Shown here one piece after another: positions 52,321-62,571 of a DNA stretch of 64,000 bases. This DNA comes from Stratiolaelaps scimitus (lineage: Eukaryota > Arthropoda > Arachnida > Mesostigmata > Laelapidae), in contig JABWDB010000038.1 of assembly GCA_019614645.1 (NCBI GenBank), positions 310,001 to 374,000 on the forward strand, read 5' to 3'. The translations under genes and the position numbers were made by a program. The stretch's first letter is position 1, and every line of letters starts with the position of its first letter. Under the pieces are notes generated by a model, which saw nothing but the letters and a program-made list of their open reading frames with translations, ran no database searches and had not been told where the DNA came from.

Positions 52321-55046
52321 GGCAGTCATTGTGGGAAGAAGGAGACAGATGGTGGCATTGTAGTTATTTCACCTATGTTTCTTATTATAGCAAAGTTTCG
52401 AACACAGGAGCGATGAAAAAGATGAAGGAAATGAATGGGCGTCCTCATCATCGCCGTCGTTGTAGTCAGGATCATCAACAACAACAAAAGGACGAGTCAG
52501 CGAACACTCACCGCAAAACAACAAACAACAAAACGCCTTTACTCGTTGTGTTATGTTGCTCTTGCTATAGCGGCTCCTGCTGCTGCTGCTGCTGCTGTTG
52601 GTGTTGTTGTCGTTGTCCATCATTTATCCTCATGTACTGACTCGCAGTCGACCCTTGCCTGGCTGTCAGCTGTACTGGCTGATGTTGTGTGTATGTGTAC
52701 ATTCGGGCCACTTCGCCTAAAGAATAAAGGGCGATCTTTGTGCTCGTGGGAGACGTTATCAAACGGTCTGTACAGTGGTCGTTGTTGTTATTGTCATTGT
52801 TGTATGATAGCTTCCATAGCTGAACGATGACAGGTATCATCGTCGTGTTCGGTTGTGAAGAGCGTTGCATAGAAAAGAACAACGTAACTGGTAGTGGGAC
52901 GACGTCTTGGAAGTGTCGAGTGAAGTCATCGAACGGCATATTCTACCGATTTACGAGGTAGAAAGGCACATGTGGTTGTTGTTAAAACGAAGGGGCGGAT
53001 TGCTGATCTCGTCAGAATGGATAACCTAATTTTGTATTGGGTGAGAGTCGAGATGTTCCCGTTAAGAGAGGGTCAGGTTCCAATTTGAAGGTAGCCACTG
53101 CTGGAGAAATGGACGCTATGGGGCAAGGAGTATGAGAATAGTATGGCTTAACTTTCGGATGCTCGAATCAGTTTTTGCCATTGGCGACGATCATTATTTT
53201 GTACCGAGTTGGCTACGTTGTGTGCCAATTGTTGGTTCACTCTTATAGCTCACTGTGTTACTTGATGAGAAATCGTCTATAAGAAGCGCCACCAACGTTA
53301 TATAACTGATGTGTGTTCTTAACCCGAGGAGAGGGAATTGCCCTGGCGTAACTTCAAATCGAACGTTTTTTTCTAAGAGGTATATGGTCAAATGCCTAAC
53401 CGCAGACAGACCAAGCCTCACATTTGCGGTGTTTGGTTGGTAGTCTGGGGCCCACACCTATAAAAGCCTCAGATCTCAGCAACTCGGACCCCTGCCTGTC
53501 GGACCCTGAAACTCTCGTCAGTAATGCCAATCGAAAAGGAACAAATATATAACGTAAAACCAAACAAAACATTAGCTCTGTCATTGAACGAAGAGACGTA
53601 AGAACTAGCAGCCAATTCGCCCAACAAGGGCTAAAGGTGGAATAAAAATTATGCATAGCTGTTTCCTGTGAAATTATTTTTTCTTTTATCTTTTCCTGCT
53701 GGAAATCATGGTATATTGCTATTTTATGTAAGAATTATTATTTGACCCGTTAAAGAATCACACACAAAATTTGATCGCTCTGATGAAATTCGTACGCGAG
53801 GCCACTCGACAAACCTTCTGCAGATATGAAGCACGAGTTAGTTTGCTGTTAAAGTGAATTTTTTATTTTGAAATTGCTTTTATTATCATTTGTAGCCAAT
53901 CGAATAGATTTGTTAATTTAGCTAGGAGACAACAAGCAATTAACAACGTGAATCAACATCTTGAGACAAATTGGTTTGTTAGCACAAATTGTTAGCAAGC
54001 GACATATACTATTATGTCATATGACAGCACTATTTGTTACTTACAAAAATCGTCATTTAAAATATAATAACCTGTTAGATCACCATGGTCTGTTTTCAAT
54101 CGAAAAAAGCACTCCTTTTTCTGGGCCACAAACAAAGCAAGTTACAGATACACACATACACATAACTACATAAACAGTTCGAGGGAAGGAATCTTCGATC
54201 TAAGTCGGGCCAGTTCTTATTTTTATTCTGTGAAGAAGCAAACGCCACGTCAACAAAAGCAGCTATTAATGCTCAAATACGGGACACTGTGGAACAATGG
54301 GATAAAATCTACAGAGATGCAAAGCTGAGTTAAGGCTGAGCAAAGAGGGCGGACAGCGTTTCGAAGATTCGCTATTCGGATGCGTTTTTACGATGATGTC
54401 TACTCTGGCAAGGACCTACTACTAGCACCACCGGACGAATATCTATCTCAGATTTCTTTCCCAGTTTTCCTCGTCAGTAAGCTGATCGCTTTTTTTAGCC
54501 TGTTAACACGGATTTGTTTTGTATTATAATGCCTTACTAAGTGGGAACCGGAAAACTAGTGAAGGTTGCTTGAAGTTTTAATCGCATTTGTTCGCATTTT
54601 ATAACAATTAAAAGTGGCAGCTCAAGTAGTAGCTCCGAGCTAAACGCTGGTGCTTAAACGTTGTAAGGCATTATTGAAAGAGATAGCCTACGGGCACGAG
54701 GAACTAAGCTGCGTTAGTAAAAGAAAGTGAACTTGGTGATTTGTTTATTGACTTTTTCCATCGTCGCGTTCACTGCACGAGATGCCTACCTGTCTGCGAT
54801 TATCAATCGTTTCCGATTACGAGAAATAGAACAACAAAATGTAGCAACAATAATACTTGCCACTCTACTAATATGCTAGAGTAATACATCCAGCAGCAAC
54901 AACATTCACATTGCATTAGAACGTGCAGGTGCTCGGTGCACCTTGTCATGTGATTGGGCTGAGATAGCTGTGTGGGTGCGGGTGGGTTTTACTTTTTCAA
55001 GCCAAGCTTGACGTTCGCACTGATGAAAATTTCTATTGCTCAGGCG

Positions 55047-55055
55047 TCTGAGCGT
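55047..55055. repeat. Probable target-site duplication, left copy
   Basis: TCTGAGCGT, identical to 55246-55254, directly before the tRNA-like head of the SINE. Confidence 0.6.
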
Positions 55056-55245
55056 GTCGAGCCCGGCGGCATGGTGCATTCGTGTGCCCCTTGCAATCGG
55101 AGGAGACACGTAGGTTCACGGGTTCGATTCCCGCCGTTGCGCATTTGCATTTAAAAGGGGTCCGTCTTACGAAGCAATGCTAAAAAGCAGTTGTACTGTG
55201 GACGTTAAATGTTGGCTGAGAGTCAGCCCGAAAAACAAAAAGCCC
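55056..55245 (+). mobile_element. tRNA-derived SINE, near full length, with 9-bp flanking repeats
   Basis: The head carries a perfect RNA polymerase III B box, GGTTCGATTCC (55121-55131). A degenerate A box (CGGCGGCATGG) sits about 57 bases upstream, a spacing like tRNAs with a long variable arm (Ser/Leu type). The acceptor arms no longer pair, so this is not a functional tRNA. The body ends with GTGGACGTTAAATGTTGG, the short palindrome GCTGAGAGTCAGC and CAGCCCG, then an A-rich tail at 55230-55241. TCTGAGCGT occurs at 55047-55055 and again at 55246-55254, as expected of a target-site duplication. The tail block is shared with the copies at 14.9 and 50.7 kb, which defines a family of about 190 bp. 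Orientation is plus. Confidence 0.75.
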
Positions 55246-55254
55246 TCTGAGCGT
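55246..55254. repeat. Probable target-site duplication, right copy
   Basis: TCTGAGCGT, identical to 55047-55055, just after the A-rich tail of the SINE. Confidence 0.6.
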
Positions 55255-55580
55255 TGTGCTGTGTAAATGGGTGATAAAGAATGATCAATACCAGTGCTAT
55301 CTGAGAGTGAATGCACTAGTCCCCTTGCTTCGTAACCCCTGAGCTTCGTGTTTGCTTACAGGCTATGCCCATAATGTCATCAATATTACGCCTTGTCGAC
55401 AATGTCGACCAGACATTCGTCCTGTGGAGATGTTTATCCATGGAGACTGCACTACACAGAGCCCGATGAGTGACCCGTTGTGTTTTGATGGCTGTCCAGT
55501 CGTCCATCTCCGATATCTACCTATACTACCTTCCTATCAATAATCCCTTCTGTGGCCACAACTAGCAAAACTCAACCTAG

Positions 55581-56012
55581 AACAGTGGAGCTCAAACACC
55601 GGTAGCCTCGCCACGAGTCCAACAATGGAGCAGCCGACGCCCGGTATCAGCGATTGATACTCACTCATCGTCTGTCGAAGTGACGCTGGCAACATCCCGA
55701 TCCCGGGCATCTGAGCGAGCCGGCGCCTTCGCCGGCCCCGGCAGACGCTTTGCCAGATACCCGCTTTCCTCCCGTCTCAGCGCAGTCAGACCTCCTCTCT
55801 TGACGAAGTCCTTGACGCTGCTGCAACAGCCGGCCACGGCGGCGGCACCGATTCAAACGGCCACCGCGTTGTCGTACGACTGCCGCGCTACTCCTGCCTC
55901 AGCTCCTGCTGTTGCAGATGTGAACGCGACGCCGTCCGTCCGTCCGTTGGGGGATGCCGGCACAGTAGGCTTTGTGCATAACAACAGCTTATTCTTTAGT
56001 GCGGGCGTGTAG
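55581..56012 (+). CDS. Possible coding exon or GC-rich regulatory patch
   Basis: A plus frame is open from 55581 to a stop at 56010-56012. The Ala/Ser/Arg-rich part (RFARYPLSSRLSAVRPPLL) has many GC-ending codons, like the known exons. However, the minus strand of the same block also has open frames, and reading minus there is a good donor, GATGA|GTGAGTATC, near 55655-55668. I could not find an acceptor and donor that would let it join exons 2 and 3 in phase. It may be an unrecognised exon on either strand, part of a nested transcript, or only a CpG-rich patch. Confidence 0.15.
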   Translation, partial: NSGAQTPVASPRVQQWSSRRPVSAIDTHSSSVEVTLATSRSRASERAGAFAGPGRRFARYPLSSRLSAVRPPLLTKSLTLLQQPATAAAPIQTATALSYDCRATPASAPAVADVNATPSVRPLGDAGTVGFVHNNSLFFSAGV

Positions 56013-58467
56013 CTGTGCATCTGTTTATTGGGATTTGTGACGACGATGCCAGCAAAGCCGATGGATGATGATGAGTTTCGATAAATAGCCATAAGTGTTT
56101 GTGAGGACGAGTGAAAGACGAAAGTGACACAATACGGCTACAATAGGTCGTACAATAAGTGCTGTGTATCGTCTTGACGAGTCTTGCCGTGTTACTTTGT
56201 GAGCGAATGGGCGCCAAAAGAAAGGGTGCCAAAAGGTAGCAGGACCATCATATAGTTTAGGACTGATTCTCGAAGTTAACGAATATCGACTCAAAAAAAC
56301 ACACAACAACAAAGGATCCGTGAGAGAGAGAGAAAAGCGAGATCAGGTGAAAGTGAGCCGATCAACGGCTACCTCCGTCGACATCGGCCGTACCGGCGAG
56401 TTATGATCTTGTTTGCGTAGGTGTCCTAGCTGGTAGTAGTTTATACATTCAGATTTTCGTTGTGGCTTTCAATCATACCGTGACCAATTGAACTACTCGG
56501 AGAAATGACAGACGCGTACGTTGGCTATGGGACAGTTGCAAACCGTGAGGGGAGAGGTCTTGCCTGTTCAATGTTTGCACCTGCTGGCTGATAGATCGAT
56601 TGATGGGTTTATTTATTATAGTATTCATTTAGAAGAACGAATGTGCTCAGACGCGCGTGTGCAGGTGGGCGCCGCTTTTTTTTGGGGTTTGTGCTGTCGA
56701 AGTGAATCAGTGAACCAATAATGTACAATATACATATATATATATATATAATATATATAATGTATGTGCACGATGTTTATATATATTCTCTGTTTCTATA
56801 TGAGTCAATCAATGATACTCAGCTACAACAATAGCGTGTCAGTTCATCCAGCGTTTATTTCATACACCGGGTGATTAAGAAGACCTGCCTATTTTTATAT
56901 TACACATCCTCCGTATCTGCGCGGAGAAATGCCTACAAACACACTCGGATGTTGTTGTTGTCGTTGTGACAGTGATCGAGTCGAATATACAGCAGCCTCG
57001 ACGTCACTTTCCAGACCCTTTCTTATCCTATAATAAAATTACATGCAAACTCCATGTGTTGCTTCGTGAAAGAGGCAAATTGTGAAGCGACTGTTTCCCC
57101 ATGTCTGTGTTGTTTAATATCACTCGAGGAAACCACGTGAAGCGGCGTCACTAAGGCGATATACGCAATAGCAACGGGTGGCCTGGAGTAGATTGCACAA
57201 AAAATAGATTGTTGTTGTTCACGCCGATCGGTAACCGTGAAGGTGTCCAATATTCTGGTCATTGACGTGAAGACAAAACAGTGCCACCACCAACTGATTT
57301 CGGCCGGCAACTGCATTCCGAACTACGACGACGAGCAAGAGAGGGCCTTTTTTTTGCTAACAGTCTACTGGCGCCTTCGTGACGGGATTTGCATCGAATA
57401 CATACCCAAACTCCAATATATATATATATATATGCTGTTGTGCGTGCGTTGACGGCATCTTTCATTAAGACCAGACGAGACCACATACCACATCCAGTGA
57501 TCGATGCAATATGCTATGTGCATCTGTTAGTAACGCGTAAATGGTTATTGCGTTTTCGTTTCGCTTGGCTTTATTATCTGGGTTACCACGAAGGCGACGA
57601 TGTTCCAATGATGGCCAACGGGGCGGACTGTAATCTTTGACACATAGTGTGCAAACGACATCCCAGCAAACACGCACGCGTATATTTTTGTTTAATGTAT
57701 ATCAATCAGTCGAGATAGAATATCTGCATACTATGTGACAAACCCGCCGCGCATGGTGTTGGTAAAGGGTAAAAAAAAAGCTAAATTTAACTGTATCTCC
57801 AATCTGTACACTCTTAATGCAGATTACTGAGATTTCGTTCTGTGTGATCAGCTATCAAGAAGACAATGATATTGTGTGCTGACCAGTCTAAAATAGAGCA
57901 CCCTTTAGGCTGAATCGAACAAAGCGAAGAGTGCTGATAACATTATGCTCATGATGACCGAGGTAAGTGTTCAGTCCGTCGCTCGCTTGCGTTGACCTGC
58001 TCAAGCCGGGTCGGATCTGACTGGTCGACCAATTGACTGACTGACTGAGTGGAATAGTCCATTGGTGTGGATGAACCTTCTATGTCTGACGTTTGTTCAT
58101 TTGTTGTTCGCCCGTTGTCGTTGTGCAACGCGTAGCGGGGGCATTGGGGACATGGGGAGGCTTGGCCCGTGAACCCGTGGAGCCCCGCAGGGCAGTTGTC
58201 CAAAGTCTTTCGACAACTGTGCTGCCCGCCCCCTTGCATGTCATATCATGGAACCCCATTGGTTGGTTTCAACACGGTGGAAAGCATCGTGTAAAGGAAG
58301 TTAGGTTTGTTTGCAGTAGGCAGATAGCATCACATCACTACCGACACAAGGAATGCTACTGCGACTATCACGACCAACGTTTGTACTAATAATAATAATA
58401 AGGATAATACTATCCAACGAACGATTCCCATTGCTTGCCACAGCATCAGCAGCAGCAGCAGGTTCCT

Positions 58468-58482
58468 AATAGTACACGATGG
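58468..58482. repeat. Target-site duplication, left copy
   Basis: AATAGTACACGATGG, identical to 59064-59078. It immediately precedes the tRNA-like head of the retroposon. Confidence 0.85.
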
Positions 58483-58529
58483 GCCTGCGGGCATGGCGTG
58501 GTGGACAGCCTGCGGGCATGGCGTGGTGG
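58483..58529 (+). repeat. Tandem duplication of the retroposon 5' end (22-bp units, 25-bp period)
   Basis: The unit at 58483-58504 and the unit at 58508-58529 are identical, separated by ACA. Both contain the A-box sequence. This may mark a template jump, or initiation twice on the head, during insertion. Confidence 0.9.
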
Positions 58530-59003
58530 GCAAGGTAGGCAGTACCAAAAAGGGAGTTTTGTGGAGTCTGAGGTTCAAATCTGAGTGGAGTCATATTTAC
58601 TTCTATGGGCAGTATCTCCGCAATAAGATTTGTTAAGTAGTAGTGGCAACTAATGTGGTCTGCGGCATAGCTACCACTGTGCAGAAAGGAAGGCACCGTA
58701 CACCCCCTGTATGCGTCATAAATACTGCATGTTTACATACACGGGGCTTTCTACAGACACCCTATTGATCACAGTAGTTGTTCACAGACGGGAAGTGCAC
58801 AGAGGTCTTGAGAGATTGGGAGAGAAGGGAAGCAGCTGAGAGTCAGCTAACCACGTCATGTTCGTACGGTGAGGAGGATGTGTGGTGCTCGTGGCTGGGC
58901 TTGTACACATCTCACCACCCTTTACTGAAGTAATGCGATAAGCGATACCGGGAAGGGTGGTGCTGTTGAACATCGTCAACAGTTCCATAGGGGGGGCGGC
59001 CAT

Positions 59004-59033
59004 GGTGTTGGCATGCATTAGCATGCCAACACC
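59004..59033 (+). repeat. 13-bp perfect hairpin with ATTA loop at retroposon 3' end
   Basis: GGTGTTGGCATGC (59004-59016) pairs fully with GCATGCCAACACC (59021-59033) across ATTA. A G7 run at 58990-58996 and the C run ending at 59038 could extend the stem after an internal bulge. The hairpin sits directly upstream of TTT and the poly(A) tail, where 3' recognition by a partner LINE reverse transcriptase would be expected. Confidence 0.9.
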
Positions 59034-59040
59034 CCCCCTT

Positions 59041-59065
59041 TAAAAAAAAAAAAAAAAAAAAAAAA
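59041..59065 (+). repeat. Poly(A) tail of the retroposon
   Basis: About 24 uninterrupted A residues between the terminal hairpin and the right target-site duplication. The edge is ambiguous by one or two bases because the duplication itself begins AA. Confidence 0.9.
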
Positions 59066-59078
59066 TAGTACACGATGG
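59064..59078. repeat. Target-site duplication, right copy
   Basis: AATAGTACACGATGG, identical to 58468-58482, directly after the poly(A) tail. Confidence 0.85.
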
Positions 59079-60430
59079 ACCATAGCTGAACCCGTCGAAC
59101 TAAAGCGGCGGTAACAGCAGCTAAAACAGCTGTTCGTTGTCCGCGGGCTAGTGCCGTCGCCGCCGACGCCACCGCCGTAGGAGCAATAGGAGCAACACAA
59201 CGGAGATAAATCGAAGAAGAAGAAGAAGAGGAGGTGGATGAGTGGTGCTGGTGTATCCGGCGAGTGTCGAGTGCTGAGAGCCGAGGCTCTCCGGGGCTGC
59301 CTCCAGGGCTGGTGGTCGATTGTAGTCGAGCAGCAGCAGCAGCAGCAGTTGTGGAAGTGGTCGGTTACTGCTAAAGTCCGAGCTGACGCCGGCGCCGATA
59401 CCAATGTTGATGTTCAGCTGACTGAGCGTCTCTGACGTGAAGCATTAGCCGCAGCAGCGTCAGGAGAAAACGACGAAACGAACCGCCCTGGTCGAACTTG
59501 GGGCTCATCTTATCCCCCGAGCCGCGACTACCACCACAACAGATACCACCACCACCACCACTACCACTGAATCCCCCATGTGAATGCCGGCTGACGGTTG
59601 CTGCGAGCACTCCACACTACCATGCCACACTCCGCACTTCTACTGCATAACTGGCAATGATGGCAATGACGAGTGACTAGCTGTTGCAGCTCGATCATCG
59701 TTCTCAACTGCTGCTGCTGCTGTTTCGTGTACTTTTACGTTGTTGTTGTTATTGTTGTTGTTGCTGTAGAAAGAGCGGGTCGGGGCTCCAAGCCCCGTTG
59801 GTTCTCTTTGTTGCTATTATTGTTGTCGTCCACCTTTTGTCTGTCGGTTTGTGCTTTGGATCTGCATGTATGAGTGTGTCTGTGTGTGTCTGTGTATATA
59901 TGTGTGTTTCTGAGACTTGTGAGCAGTGCAGCAACATCAGCAGCCGGTCAACCGATGCTGCATCTAGAAAGTCAGCCACACAGCTTCACCGCCGTTTGCT
60001 CTGAATCGTGCTGCTGCTGGTGGTGTTGCTGCTGCTGAACGGCAGTGATGCACTTCAGCTGTTCAGGCTGACTGCTGTTGTTGCGCTACAGTCCTACAGC
60101 GACGGTGTAATCCGCCTGTGATGCTGCTTGATAAAGGCGGCAGGGCGGCATATGAAGCGTTCTCTTTGTTCTACACCAGTTTTCCATTGACGGCAAACAC
60201 ACGCGCATGATGCACCGGCTTACTCAACACAGACAGACAGATAGTTAGACATGGATACGCCGAAAAGCAACAACACGCGACGAACGCTGTTACCTCTTGG
60301 TGCGACGGACACTCACTTTCTAGTTGCATCGATAGACCCAGCCGTTCATCTGGACGTCATCCCGTCCCGTTAGCAACTAATCGCTGCTGACGCTATCGTT
60401 AGTTAGCTAGTCAAACGCGGCCCAACAACA
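59079..60430. other. Intron 2 segment: triplet-repeat-rich, no gene seen
   Basis: Holds an AGA run near 59213-59233, a CAG run at 59330-59348, ACC/CCA triplets near 59528-59570 and TTG/CTG runs near 59706-59765 and 60009-60035. Open frames on both strands translate these runs. No gene is called. Confidence 0.45.
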
Positions 60431-60439
60431 TAGAGACGC

Positions 60440-60700
60440 TCTTTGAGGTAACTCTGAGCTGTCCTCGTCTCGGTGACAGGCCTCGACTCAGAACCTGTAG
60501 GCATTACTACGAGGACATGTCGGGGTCACCTTTTGTTTTATTTTCAACCTCGTTGTACCTGGCAAGATTATACAGCTAAAGAGGGATGTAAAGAAATCCA
60601 GGGATTCCTCAAAGCGTTCGGCAGCAGAATTTGATTTCAGGCCATACGTCCACTCCTGTCTAGCAATCCAAGACGCTCACCACTAGTGAATGTACAGGTC
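60440..60700 (-). mobile_element. Older, diverged copy of the tRNA-Ser-like SINE
   Basis: It aligns by eye along its whole length with the neighbouring element at 60842-61104. Shared blocks include GACAGGCCTC, a GGCATTACTA-like stretch, GTACCTGGCAAGA, AAAGAA.CCCA and TAGCA.TCCAAGA. The B box is degraded (ATTTGATTTC on the plus strand), no A or T tail is left and no flanking duplication was found. It is therefore an old insertion in the same (minus) orientation. The edges are approximate. Confidence 0.7.
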
Positions 60701-60826
60701 TCGGGAAACGCGCAGCCAAACGCAGTTGGAGTGCCTTAAGCAGAGAAACGAGGAAGACGCGGAGGAGGGGGAGTAAGATCAGTCCTTTCAGGGAAATCTT
60801 GGCGTCGACATCTTCGTAGAAAATAT

Positions 60827-60841
60827 AATAATACCTATTAT
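60827..60841. repeat. Target-site duplication, left copy
   Basis: AATAATACCTATTAT, identical to 61105-61119. Confidence 0.9.
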
Positions 60842-61104
60842 ACTGGTTTTTTTTTCGAGCTGACCCCGAGCTGTTCCTCTATCTGACAGGCCTCAGCTCT
60901 TAACCTTTTAGGTATTACTATGACGACCTGTCAGGGCCACATTTGCGTATTGTTTTCCTTACTCGTACCTGGCAAGAATCGTCAGATAATGAAAGATGAT
61001 AAAGAACCCCAAAGGTTCTCTGCGTCTGACAGGATTTGAACCCAACACACACGTCCCTCCGGTCTAGCAGTCCAAGAGACTCGCCACCAGACCATCCAGG
61101 GGAC
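60842..61104 (-). mobile_element. tRNA-Ser-like SINE with perfect 15-bp TSD
   Basis: On the minus strand it begins near 61104 with a tRNA-like head. There is an A-box-like TGGCGAGTCTC (61086-61076), an anticodon-arm-like segment GGACTGCTAGACC resembling tRNA-Ser(GCT), and a perfect Pol III B box GGTTCAAATCC (61042-61032). The 263-bp insert ends at its low-coordinate edge with a T run (60847-60855), the complement of a short poly(A) tail. AATAATACCTATTAT flanks it exactly on both sides. It lies about 150 bp from an older copy of the same family. No protein is encoded; such elements rely on a LINE reverse transcriptase in trans. The assignment to tRNA-Ser is by resemblance only. Confidence 0.85.
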
Positions 61105-61119
61105 AATAATACCTATTAT
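61105..61119. repeat. Target-site duplication, right copy
   Basis: AATAATACCTATTAT, identical to 60827-60841. Confidence 0.9.
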
Positions 61120-61208
61120 TCAGACAAGGCTAAGTTAATCTATCAATCCACTGATCTATTAAAGATTGTTCTGTTAAGGATATGAAGTGAATTTAGTCCG
61201 TTTCGACC

Positions 61209-61245
<37 letters not shown>

Positions 61246-62430
61246 GCCGTTCTTGTGATTTCATCCTTGTTACACACACGTGTGTATGAGAGCCTGATGT
61301 CGCACAAGAGTGTTTACTGTCTTAGGCTATTATGTTAGTTGTTAGACAGCTGCATGGTCGTCATCATCAACTGAATTATTCATTCTCGTACTTTCCTCTA
61401 TTATAGTTTTATTCTCAACTCACTGGCTCCACATAACCTTGACGAGTTTGGAGATTTTTGCTATTTGGCGATTGTGTGTCGGCCTGCGAGAGAACTGGGC
61501 TTCCGAGAGAACCGGACACGGTCTCCAACTTTTTAGACCAAACATTGCCCTTTGTACAGTATATATGTTAATTCGGGTGCGTTGTGTTCTGTTCATGAAA
61601 TAAGGACCACCCATATCTTCAATCTTTGTTTAGTTACAACTAATGTTATCCGTTTTGGCTAAGGGCATAAATAAACAACTAGCGAGGGCAGCAGGGAATG
61701 AGACTGTCCCTGAAGGAAAATAACGATTTTCTACCATTTTTTTCCGACTACCATCACTTACGAGGGACAAACCCAAATTTACTACGCATCAGAGATCTCA
61801 CCAGCGAGAGATTACGAAGTCAGAGGGATTTCCAAGAATCCGTCAATATTCTGCCCTGACGTTTACCGGGCGGAAGTCGCTCATAAACGACCCCGCCCCC
61901 CCTATGCTTACGATTCGAGTTGTTGTTGTTTTTTAGTTTCACTGGTTCCTGGGTTATGAATGGAGACAGATACTAGATGACATTATCCCTGTATTAACTC
62001 GGGACATTCACATCAGCTGCTTATATGTCCCCATAGATGGAAAAGAGAGAGAGAGAGATATCGTAAAACGTGGAATTACATAAGCCCGTTAGAACAGTGG
62101 TAAAAAGGGCCTCATAGTCCTATGATAGAGAAATAATTAAACGCTTCACTGGTTTGTAAATTATATTTCATTAGCCTCATTTCCTAGTTAGTATTCTAGA
62201 CTCCTTGCTACTGGGACCGGAATCCTCACTACCAGCAGACATTTTTTAGTCTAGCTTGTTATATTGTTACACTATTGCCATTATTTTCGAGAGTTATTTT
62301 TACAGACTTATATAATCGGCAGTTTACCACTTGTTAATTGATTCCATCGTCCTTCACTGCATGACACTATCGATGCGTTAATATACGGTGAAATGCTGAT
62401 CCATTACGAGTGTTCACTACCTTCTTCGTA
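61120..62430. other. Intron 2, last segment: no gene seen
   Basis: AT-rich with a (TA)n array at 61210-61243, a C run near 61897-61904 and a GA run near 62045-62058. Nothing else was recognised. Confidence 0.45.
61210..61243. repeat. (TA)n microsatellite
   Basis: An uninterrupted TA array of about 33 bases. Confidence 0.95.
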
Positions 62431-62432
62431 GA

Positions 62433-62571
62433 CTAACTAGGTGCTCTGCGTTATGTTTTTTGGATTGTGTCATTGCGTTGTGTTCTGTTTCTATTTTACC
62501 TTATCGATATTGCCGGACCCTTCATCATCGTCTCCTGATGCTGCCGTTGCTGATTGTAACGATGACAATAG
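62433..62571 (+). promoter_or_regulatory. AG-exclusion zone and probable distant branch site before exon 3
   Basis: CTAAC, the consensus branch-site pentamer, lies at 62433-62437. After the AG at 62439-62440 there is no AG dinucleotide until the one at 62570-62571 that defines the exon 3 acceptor, about 130 bases later. The zone is pyrimidine-rich. AG depletion between a branch point and its acceptor is a known mark of distant branch points, because scanning picks the first downstream AG. Which branch adenosine is used is inference; GTAAC near 62556 is an alternative. Confidence 0.5.

Larger units (their letters stand above)
40202..58460 (+). other. Intron 2, main segment: microsatellites and retroposon fragments
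   Basis: AT-rich DNA with (TA)n at 40610-40629, 40761-40789, 42003-42040, 44819-44860, 45310-45330, 49021-49042, 56734-56758 and 57417-57433. It also has CAG runs at 41251-41271 and near 43484-43502, a GAT run near 44932-44956 and a CTG run near 52577-52600. SINE-related copies lie at 50716-50739 and 55056-55245. Long frames at 41720-41190 (minus), 43783-43364 (minus), 44033-44407 (plus), 45504-45902 (plus), 45787-45368 (minus) and 50324-50743 (plus) show no domain or splice support and are left uncalled. No RNA gene was recognised. Confidence 0.45.
58483..59063 (+). mobile_element. tRNA-headed retroposon with duplicated 5' end, terminal hairpin, poly(A) and 15-bp TSD
   Basis: The insert lies between two exact copies of AATAGTACACGATGG and ends in about 23 A residues, so it is a plus-strand RNA copy inserted by target-primed reverse transcription. 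Its first 22 bases (GCCTGCGGGCATGGCGTGGT plus GG) are repeated at 58508-58529. The repeat contains a good Pol III A box, TGGCGTGGTGG (58519-58529), and a B box, GGTTCAAATCT (58572-58582), follows 53 bases later. The body of about 450 bases has no convincing coding frame. Just before the poly(A) lies a 13-bp perfect hairpin with an ATTA loop (59004-59033), flanked by G7 and C-rich runs. At about 580 bp it is long for a simple SINE. It may be a composite (tRNA head plus an unrelated body). The exact TSD and long A tail suggest recent insertion. Confidence 0.8.

Noticed and set aside
55056..55140. Possible functional tRNA gene
   Set aside because: The B box is perfect, but the acceptor arm does not pair and the A box is degenerate. 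Direct repeats and an A-rich tail show it is a SINE head.
62441..62571. Extension of exon 3 upstream into a hydrophobic, signal-anchor-like peptide
   Set aside because: Codons there are not GC-ending, the stretch is a pyrimidine-rich AG-free intron end, and starting at 62441 breaks the phase with exon 2.
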